Positions 56,562-64,000 of a stretch of 64,000 nucleotides of DNA are shown here, piece after piece (position 1 is the stretch's first letter; the number at the start of each line of letters is the position of its first letter). The stretch is from assembly GCF_022376445.1 (NCBI RefSeq), contig NW_025955127.1, positions 21,427 through 85,426 of the forward strand, read 5' to 3'. The position numbers were made by a program, and so were the translations under genes. The DNA is from Fomitopsis serialis (Eukaryota > Basidiomycota > Agaricomycetes > Polyporales > Fomitopsidaceae). The notes beneath the pieces were generated by a model that worked only from the letters and a program-made list of their open reading frames with translations, was not told where the DNA came from and did no database searches.

Positions 56562-58700
56562 ATGTCTCGTCGCTCCCCGTCTCCCTCCGTCATGGACTTC
56601 ACCGCTGGGTTGCCCGATGAGGACTACCCGACTCGCCTCGCCGCCTCCGCTGAACTCGTCTCCCTGGAGGCCCGCATCAGCATCGCCGCTGCTCGGCGTC
56701 CGACCATGGGACGCCACCCTTCCCATGCCCAGGCCGGGGCATGGCTGATATGGGCGAGGCAGCTGTGTTACGCCTGGGTAAGTGCTCTCGACTCCTGCGC
56801 TACGGTCCCTCCGAATCCTGACGTTTCCCCAGGTCGTCTTCGACGTCCACCTCGACTACGCCCTCGTCATGGGTCAGTTCGAGACGCGGATCCGCCCCGA
56901 GACCGAGGCGGCTCTGGACGCGTTCTGGGAGGAGCTGGAGAGCTTCGCTAGCCAGTCCTCCCGGTACCAGATCCCTCTCCGGACCCTCCAACAGGAGGCC
57001 AGGCAGCGCGGCCGCCGGTATGGCACGACCGGCTACTGGGCCGGGACGACCTTCGAGCTATCGCCGGCAATCCTTGCGGCCTCGCACGTCCTTCCATCTC
57101 CCGCTCCGTCTCCCGTCCCTCGTCGATCCCCGTCCCCTGCGGTAGGCGCTCGCCTCTCCCCGGCCGCCGACTTTCATCCTCCCTCACCGCCGTCCGCTGA
57201 CCAGCCGATGATCGACGACGGAAGCGTCCAGATTCCGGACCCTCTCCCCGCGCCCCTGCCCCTCGATCTCCGTCCCCGTTGGAGTACGACGAGCCCATGG
57301 TCGACCTGAGGCCCGCGCTCACCCCGGATGCGCCTCCTCCTCCCCCCGCTCTTCCGTCTCAGCTGACGACCCCGCACGTCCCACTCGCTCCCGACGCTGC
57401 GGCCACCCCGGTCCCGGTCCCTCCGTCTCCTATCGCGCCTCCGGTTCCCTCCCTGGCCGCGCCTCGCGACCCTTCCCCGCCGGCACCGTCCATGTCGACC
57501 GCCGGTCCGTTCGGCTTCCCCTTTCCCGCCCGTCTTCATCCTCGGCTGCCCTCCGCTACGCTCGCGCCGCCTCGCCGTTGTTCACGGAGCGGGACCCGTC
57601 CGTTCCCCCGGTTGCGTCCCTCCCGGTCCGGTCCCCTCCTCCTCCCCTTGTTCGCCCCGTCTCCGTCTCCTCCCGCCGTGCCGTCCATCCCCTCTCCTCC
57701 TCCTGGTCCTCCTCGTGGGAGCGCATTGAACCGCGCTCCTACACCTCCTCCAATCGATACTCTCGAGGACGAGTTCCCGGCCCGGTCCATGTCACCTCGC
57801 GCCCTCGAGGAGGCCGTCTTCGCCAGCGACATCGGCACACGGCTCTATCGCCGCAGCCCTCCCCCTTCCCCGTCCGCTCCTCGCCCCGCTCGTCCCCTTC
57901 CCCGACGTGTTCATCTGAGGCTTCCGAACCACGGAGGCCAATCCGAACCCTCCGCCCCTCCGTCCATTCCTCTCCCTTCCCCCGCTCTCCCCGACAAGCT
58001 CCCGCCCGTCCCCAGCGCACCTCCAACGCCGAGCGACCCCGATACGGCCCGTACGTGTACGCGCCCACCACTCCGTGTCCCGAGTGCCGTCGCCACCGGT
58101 TCCGCTGTCGTATCGACGCCTTGCCTGGTCACGCATGCGCCGCCTGCATCGCTCGGAAGAAGAAGTGTTCCGTCAGCGCGCATAGTAAGTCCCCATCCCC
58201 TCATCCCGTTCTTCGCCCGTCGCGTCCTCGCCATGCTAACCGTGTCTCAACTCCCAGAAGAGGGAGCCCCCAGCTTCTACTATATTGGGCACCACCCCGA
58301 CCTTCCTCGCTCCGCGCTCGACTCTTACGATTGGGTCACCGAGCCGGCCGGCAACCTCGAGGGTCCTCGCCCTGCCAACATCCGACAGGACTTCCCGTTC
58401 GCCCGGGCTCCTCCGCCGGCCCCCGTGCGATCCGCCCAGCCCATCGCTGGTCCCTCGCGCTTGCCCCCGGTTCCCTCGACGTCGTCCACTGCCGCGCGCC
58501 CTCCGCGCACCCTTCAGGATCGTCTCGACTGGGTGGCCGATCGCTCTGGAGAGGTACGTCAGTTCTTCCGCCGCCCCGGTATGCTCGGCGCCCCATCCAT
58601 CCCCGACGCCGAAGACGAGCAAGACGAGCTGGACGACGATATCGAGATGGAGGAATCGGGTCCGCCTCAGCGGGAGTTCGAGTCGGAAGAGCCGCAGTAG
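56562..58700 (+). CDS. Antisense ORF 2: proline-rich protein with Zn2Cys6-like cluster
   Basis: Exon 1 (56,562-56,777, MSRRSPSPSVMDFTAG) joins in phase across a 55-base intron to exon 2, which starts VVFDVHLDYALVMGQFETRI. A helical N-terminal domain is followed by a long Pro/Ser-rich region. At 58,076-58,168 six cysteines occur as CX2CX6CX9CX2CX6C with Arg/Lys-rich spacers (CPECRRHRFRC ... CAACIARKKKC), the spacing of fungal Zn2Cys6 DNA-binding domains. An intron of about 70 bases (58,184-58,255) follows, in phase, then GAPSFYYIGHHPDLPR and an acidic tail ending EFESEEPQ. The proline-rich part changes frame near 57,270 and again between about 57,900 and 58,030, so this copy has small indels or an undetected intron. 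A DNA- or RNA-binding role is inferred from the cysteine cluster only. Confidence 0.65.
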
Positions 58701-59041
58701 GATATAGTAGCGACCGTCGTGTACCATGTAACTCTCCCTCCTCGCTGTTCCTTGTACAATGTATCGAGTGTCGTCCGCGTGCCCTTTTCGTTGTTGTGCC
58801 TTCTCTCTCCGCGGAGCCTGCCCTTCCATTCCGTGGATCCGTCCCCTGATCTCCGCGTCCTCCCCTTCTCGGACACTGCCTCGCGGCCTCCGCCCCTTCA
58901 CCCCCTTTTTCCGCCTTTGATCTTGCTGATGTTCGACACCCTAACTGCCTCGAGGCCGCTAATCATCCCTCCTCCGCATCCATCACCATCTCTCGCCCCG
59001 TGCCATCGACATCGATCCCCTTCTTAAGCCGTCCCCGCCCC

Positions 59042-59788
59042 ATGCGTTCGTTGATGCACCTCCCCTTTTCTTTCCCTTCCGATCCTGCCTCCCTGTCCTT
59101 CTCGATGAGCGGTCTCCGGTCTCACGTCCCTTCCGCCACTCGCCGCTCCTCCAGCGTCGGCCGTCGCCCGTTCTTCGATCCTGACGAGATCCCTCTCCCG
59201 TTTCCCCTTTCTCCTCCGCCGGTCGATCCGTCCGCCCCAGTCCCGGTTTCCAGCCTGACCGTCGAGGAACGGCTTACCCGCCTCGAGGCCTCCTCCGACC
59301 GGCAGATTCGCCAGCAGGAACGGATCTGGAGCGAGTTCGTTGAGTTCCGCCGGACCGTAAACGCGATGCTCGAGAGCCACGCCCGTGATATCGACCGCGG
59401 AGATACTCGCATCTCCATTCAGGTCAACGGCCTCCTAGACTTGTTCCTCGAGCACCGCCGGAACTACGAGTCTTTCCTTAACACCCAGCGCCGCCTGGAG
59501 ATCCGCGCCGGCTTCGACCGCGGCACCGTCGACCGACGCCTGGACACCCTCACTGAGAAGGTCCGTGCGCTTGAAGGGTTCCGCGGATACGTTCGTTCCC
59601 GCCTCGACGACATCCACAATGATTCCTCCGTTCAGGCCGCCCTCGACGTCATTGAGACTCAGCTTTCGTACGTCCTCGAGCACATACGTTCCACCCCATC
59701 CGGTTCCTCCGTCCGTGCTTCCCCTCCCCTCCGCGCGTCACGCTCTCCCTCCGACGCGGCGGCCCTTCCCTCCGCTCCTCCTGCCTGA
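59042..59788 (+). CDS. Antisense ORF 3: coiled-coil protein, about 249 residues
   Basis: Starts at the ATG at 59,042 or, more conservatively, at 59,105 (MSGLRSHVPSATRRSSS). After a Pro/Ser-rich N-terminus comes a long coiled coil: LTVEERLTRLEASSDRQIRQ, then IWSEFVEFRRTVNAMLES, NGLLDLFLEHRRNYESFL and VDRRLDTLTEKVRALEGF. Its 3' end overlaps the last ~130 bases of pol on the opposite strand. The overlap is convergent and both frames are open, which is unusual. A structural, multimerising function is likely from the coiled coil; nothing more specific can be said. Confidence 0.65.
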   Translation: MRSLMHLPFSFPSDPASLSFSMSGLRSHVPSATRRSSSVGRRPFFDPDEIPLPFPLSPPPVDPSAPVPVSSLTVEERLTRLEASSDRQIRQQERIWSEFVEFRRTVNAMLESHARDIDRGDTRISIQVNGLLDLFLEHRRNYESFLNTQRRLEIRAGFDRGTVDRRLDTLTEKVRALEGFRGYVRSRLDDIHNDSSVQAALDVIETQLSYVLEHIRSTPSGSSVRASPPLRASRSPSDAAALPSAPPA

Positions 59789-62700
59789 CTCCGCGCCTCC
59801 CTTCCCCCGTCAATCCTCTTCCCCGCGTCCGACTCTTCGTCTTCGTCGTCTGCGGTAAACCGTTCTTCGAGTTCTTCGTTCTCATCCGGTAGGTACTCAT
59901 CCCATTCTTCAAAGTCCACGGTCTGAACTCGCGCCTTCTCCCTTCCGCGATAGGGTATCACCCGGAAGGCTGCGTACCGGTGCCTCGAAACGCTCCCATC
60001 CAGTTCTGCAAGGATGTACGATCCTCCCTCCGTCCGCCGCACTACGATCATCGGGCCCAGGTACCGCTGCTTCGCCTTCCGACTGTGCTCAGTCTCGATC
60101 TGCGAGTTCCGCACTAGCACCAGGTCTCCGGGTTCATGCTTGTAGTCCTTGATAGTGTGTTCGTTCCGCTTAATAAACTCTTTGACCGACCTATACCTCG
60201 CCTTGAGTACCTTCCGATGAATGTCGTCCAGATCCTCCCTCCGCTTCAGCAACTGTCGGGCTCGATGCGCGATAAACTCCTCTTGCGTCAGCATTTCCTC
60301 CGGTGCCGGAACCAGGTACGTTGCCTCCGCTAGGTCGAACGGGAAAATTGGCTCCACCCCGTGCATGATTCTGTAAGGCGACATCCCCGTGCTTTTCTGT
60401 ATCGATACCCGTTCCGCCCAGAACACCGCGTCAATTACTGACGGCCACTTCGACTCGTTTCCTCCGCATAGCTTCATCGTTGCTTCACGCACGTCAAAGT
60501 GCCTCCGCTCGACGATTCCGTTCGCTCTAGAGTTATACGGCGAGATCTTGATATGCCGAATCCCGTATTTCTTCGCCAGGTACTCCATCGCCGCAAGGAA
60601 CGCAGGACCATTGTCTGTTACTATCTCCGCCACCGCCCCCCACCGACAGAGAATATCCTCGTATATCCATGCCCCAAGTATCGGGCCAGTCTCCCTCCGC
60701 AGCTTCCGGAACTCTGGGTACGATCCTAGCGAGCACCTCCCCTGAACCACCATCTTGTATCCTCCGGCGGCGGCATGTGCATCGTGTCCATGTACACCTT
60801 GTGGAATAGTCCCTGCGGAGTCGCCACCGTCGGAGGGATCTTCAGCCGTTGCGTGCTCCTAAGTTGGCACGCATGGCAAGTACTCACATACCACCGTACG
60901 TCCTGGTCCAGGAACGGCCACCAGAAGCGCTCCAGCAGCCTCGTCCGCACCGTAAGTACTCCCTTATGTCCGAGGTCGTCGTGCGCCTGCTTCAATAGCT
61001 CTAACCTTCGCTCCCTCCGAATCACTCGCTTGTGCTTTCCGTCTGGGTCCCGTCGCCAGAGTTTCCCTCCGCGTAAGAAGAACCGTCCTGCCTTCGCACG
61101 AATTTCCTGAACACCCCCCTCCGCCATTCCCTCCGGTCTCTCGGTGTCCTCAGGAACTCCTCATGCGTACCAGATCTTCTTCCGCCGCATCCGCCTTGTC
61201 ATGCCGCGGAATCTCCACTTCCTCCGCGTCCAGGCCCCCACCCCAATCACAAGCAGAGGATCCGAGCCTCCTCCCGTGCCGGAGCCCCTTCCGCCGGTAG
61301 CTTGGCTCGCTAGATTCCAGGTTCAATCGTAAACGCGCACGCTTCGTCGATCCACTCTCGGGATCTCCTCCTCCTCCGGTCTTCTTCCGCTCGTTCCCTC
61401 CGTGACAGCCCGTCCGCCCCGGAGTGAAGCACTCCGGAATATGCACCACTTGAAGTCGAACAGTAGAATCGCCGCTATCCACCGGTTCATCGCCGCATTC
61501 GGCTGAATGTCCGGGTTATTGAGCATGCCCTTGATGTACTTCGCATCTACCTCGACTTCCAGCCTCCGCACACCGATAATGTGTATCCTCGACGCTCGCA
61601 GCGCCCGGAAGAGCCCATATAGTTCTACCTTTGCTTGTGAGTAGCGCGACTCCCGTTCATTCCACGTTATTGACCCAAACCTGCTGGGCACTTCCTCCCT
61701 TCACGTCCCGCTGCAGTAGGACAAACCCGACGCCGATGACCGAAGAGTCCACGGCCAGAATCACTACTCGTCGGTAGTATAGTCGATCGGAAGGAGCGCA
61801 GGGCAGTTCACGAGTGCTTCTTTCAGTGTTCCATCGCCAGCTCTTCTTCCGCCCCCCATCCGAAGTCAACCTCCCTCCGCGTCAACCTAGTGAGTGGCCT
61901 CGCGATCTTGAGAAGTCCTTGATGAAGATCCGAACCAGCCCCATCGTCCCAAGGAAGGCCCGCACGTCCGTCACCGTCTTGCACGCTGGCCAGTCGCGGA
62001 TCTTCTGCACCCTAGCATCGTCAGGCTCCCTTCCGCTGTATGTGCACTTATGTCCCAGGACTACCACGTCCGGTACGCACAGATGGCCTTCTTTCCCGAG
62101 AACGTCCCTCCGACGGCACCCATCCTTTGGAGGATGCGGTTCATGTTCTCCAGGTGTTCCCACACGAATCGCCTTATGCCTGGATTCCCTCCGATGGTCT
62201 CGTACCCTCCGCCGGGAAGCTCGTACCTAGTTTTCGGCCCTTTTGCGTTCACGTCATCAGCGAATGGTATCGTCACTCCGGAATCTCGTCCTGCATGATG
62301 AACGTTACGTCCCCATGTACGATCTGCATCGCGTTCGTATATCCCATCGGTACTGCCGTCAATCGCAGGGCCCCCAGTGGTGACTGGAACGTTGTGAGGT
62401 CCCTCGACCGAATCGCCAGCCCCCGCTGATCGAATGCTACGAACAAATCCAGGGCCCCGTAGCATGCCCTTCCGCCAAACGATTCCGCCAGCTGCTCGAT
62501 GAACGGAGGGACCGCCGCATCCTTGATCGTAACAGCGTTTAGTGGCTGCAGGTCGTGTACCAGTCGGAGAGACTTTCCATCCTTCTTGACCACGCAGAAC
62601 CATCGCGAGCGATACGACGAGCTTGATGGCTCGTACACCCGGACGCGATTTTGTCCTTGATGATGCGGACGACCTCGTCGTAAATTCCAGGAGGAATCGG

Positions 62701-63946
62701 GATGTTCTTCAGTACCCACGGAATGTGCTCGACCGTTGGGATTACCACAGGATCGAAATACTCTTCCCTCAGTCGCCCCTTCTCCGTCTCGTCCCACGCA
62801 AAGACTTTGTCGTGCATCCCTACGAGCCAGTCCACCAGCTTCGCCTCCTCCGGCCATAGGAATCCGCTTCGTCCTACGTCTAGTGCGTCCCTCCGTTCCT
62901 GCGTGTACCTTCCGCGCGGAATGAACTCCGGCGCGACGATCGGCATAACGGGCATGCCCGCTAGCGGATCGGTCGGCGCCCTTCGCACCACCCTAAACTC
63001 CTCGGGGAGCGTTGCGGCCACTGGTCGTACCTTCCGAGCCACCTTCTTGTAGGCCAGCACCTCGATTCCCAACCCCGTTTCTACTTTGAACACCTCCTCC
63101 CATCCCACCGTCTTCCTCCTCCGCCCCATCTCCAGACTCATGCTCTCCTTCCGTTGGTTGCGATCTCCCTCCGCCCGCTCGAAATCCTCCTCCGCCGATT
63201 CGTAGTCTTCTTCCGCCGGCTCGTAGTCCTCCTCCGCTGAACCATATCCTCCTTCCGCAGACTCGAGTCCCTCATCCGCCGATTCGTAGTCTTCTTCCGC
63301 CGACTCGTGGCCTCCTTCCGCCAACTCATCGTATGTTCCCATCCCACGCGCTCCTCCCGCCGGCTTGTCTCGACATCCTTCAGTCTCGTCGATAGTCTCT
63401 CTGCCTCCCACATCCCCATACTGAGCAACGGTCTCGTGTATTGCGTCGCTAAATTCCAAGGATTCGTTACAACTCGGGAAATGGGTATCTGCAGAGTCCA
63501 TCGACGATCCATAGTCGCTAAGCCTGTCGGTAGGCGCTCCCGTTCCTTCCGCACCCTCTCCGTCCCAGACATATACTGAATAGTGGCCCATAAGATCGTC
63601 TCCGCTCGCGTTGCTTGCATCATCGACTTCTAAAAATCCTCCGCGGGAGGATCTTCGGCCGGACGTCCCTCACTCTTCTTCTTCGACCCCGCGCGGCGCT
63701 CGAAGGACGGTACCATCACGCGGCGGTTGCTCTGCGGATCGGTAAGGACGACCGTCTGGCTTCCGTCCTTGAAGTCCCGGGTCTCCAACAGCTCGCGGCG
63801 AAGAAGGGCCGGCCCAGGAGCACCTCGAAAGGAGCGTCCCTTACCACCTGGACATTCATGACGATCTTTACCTCGTCATCGAACACGAACTCCATCCCGA
63901 TGGCCTTCCCTATCGTCCGAGTGGTCGTCTTGTTCGCGCTTTCCAT
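59659..63946 (-). pseudogene. Ty3/gypsy pol: protease, RT, RNase H, integrase, with frameshifts
   Basis: In minus-strand order: protease (KTTTRTIGKAIGMEF, APFEVLLGRPFF) with a one-base shift near 63,805; a spacer with seven ESAEEDYE-type repeats (about 63,160-63,330); RT (IPWVLKNIPIPPGIYDEVV, SRWFCVVKKDGKSLRLVHDL, YGALDLFVAFDQRGL, FADD active site at about 62,255, GGTFSGKKA, DVRAFLGTMGLVRIFIKDFS); RNase H (LAVDSSVIGVGFVLLQRD, AKVELYGLFRALR, DAKYIKGML); integrase with an HX4HX30CX2C-like zinc finger (HDDLGHKG, CHACQLR) and core (TDNGPAFLAAMEYL, NGIVERRHFDVREA); and a C-terminal domain (GDLVLVRNSQIETE). At least five frame changes (near 63,805, 62,650, 62,280, 61,870 and 60,750) make this copy defective. 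The FADD in place of the usual YxDD fits what I know of this basidiomycete clade. Confidence 0.9.
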
Positions 63947-64000
63947 TACGCATCCTTCGTCGGGGCGAAGACTCCTCCGACGCGCTCCCAGATATCCTTC

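Larger units (their letters stand above)
54640..64000 (-). mobile_element. Ty3/gypsy-type retroelement with antisense accessory ORFs (5' end beyond window)
   Basis: The minus strand carries protease, reverse transcriptase, RNase H and integrase in the Ty3/gypsy order from 63,946 down to 59,659. Instead of ending shortly after integrase, a further ~4.5 kb with three plus-strand reading frames (55,360-59,788) follows before the presumed 3' LTR. The gag region and the 5' LTR would lie beyond 64,000. A short motif, YYTCCGC, recurs in plus orientation through the entire internal region regardless of which strand is coding. Several frameshifts in pol mean that this copy is probably inactive. Confidence 0.75.

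Noticed and set aside
58236..58901. 221-codon minus-strand frame opposite antisense ORF 2
   Set aside because: Gly/Arg-rich mirror of a GC-rich coding region; no domain, and the plus-strand model has in-phase introns and a cysteine cluster.
55120..64000. Motif enrichment explained simply by pyrimidine-rich codons in plus-strand ORFs
   Set aside because: The same orientation is kept in the pol half, where the coding strand is the other one, so codon choice alone cannot account for it; a formal count is still needed.

Overview
This is a gene-poor, transposon-rich stretch of a basidiomycete genome. It is most likely an Agaricomycete, plausibly a polypore, but the species cannot be named from the sequence. 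Short introns of about 50-65 bases with GTRNGT donors and CTRAY-type branch sites, a moderately high GC content, a Plavaka-type transposase, a Tnp2/CACTA relic, a DUF6532-like gene and the 'MSSDESD' orphan protein family all fit that group.

Layout. 0-9.1 kb is a mosaic of broken copies: two ABCC transporter fragments, a PRP22 helicase relic, two copies of a ~0.9 kb repeat and a fragment of an orphan family. 9.5-13.9 kb holds a coiled-coil gene, a predicted membrane-protein gene and a truncated orphan-family member. 14.3-17.3 kb is mostly decayed period-4 repeat. 17.5-20.8 kb is a nearly intact Plavaka transposase. 21.9-25.1 kb has two multi-exon genes of unknown function. 25.5-31.3 kb is one DUF6532-like gene split by a 2.85 kb inverted-repeat (foldback) element at 27.14-29.99 kb. 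31.7-34.3 kb is a Tnp2 relic, and 35.97-36.84 kb is a third copy of the 0.9 kb repeat. 37-46 kb carries three well-resolved minus-strand genes: a Cys-cluster protein, a 'MSSDESD' family protein and a six-exon WD40 protein. 46.5-48.6 kb is a fused pair of pseudogenes, Sds3/Dep1-like joined to 2-oxoglutarate dehydrogenase E1. 50.4-54.3 kb has a coiled-coil gene and the full-length orphan-family member. 54.6 kb to the window end is a large Ty3/gypsy-type retroelement whose pol runs on the minus strand and which carries three plus-strand (antisense) reading frames between pol and the presumed 3' LTR.

The strongest candidate for something undescribed is the last region. The retroelement carries three antisense ORFs, one with a Zn2Cys6-like cysteine cluster. 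The whole internal region, about 8.9 kb with coding on both strands, is studded with one short motif (YYTCCGC, with its reverse complement GCGGARR rare) in a single orientation. Zn2Cys6 domains are known to bind CGG/CCG triplets. It is therefore a reasonable, untested inference that the element encodes a protein that recognises its own scattered motif, loosely comparable to the VANC/VANDAL anti-silencing system of plants. The second candidate is the foldback element: CCGGCCGG-rich arms of about 1.2 kb around an AT-rich core that contains a decayed 162-bp (54-codon) tandem repeat.

All calls are from reading the sequence. Motif counts were made by eye and no database search was run.
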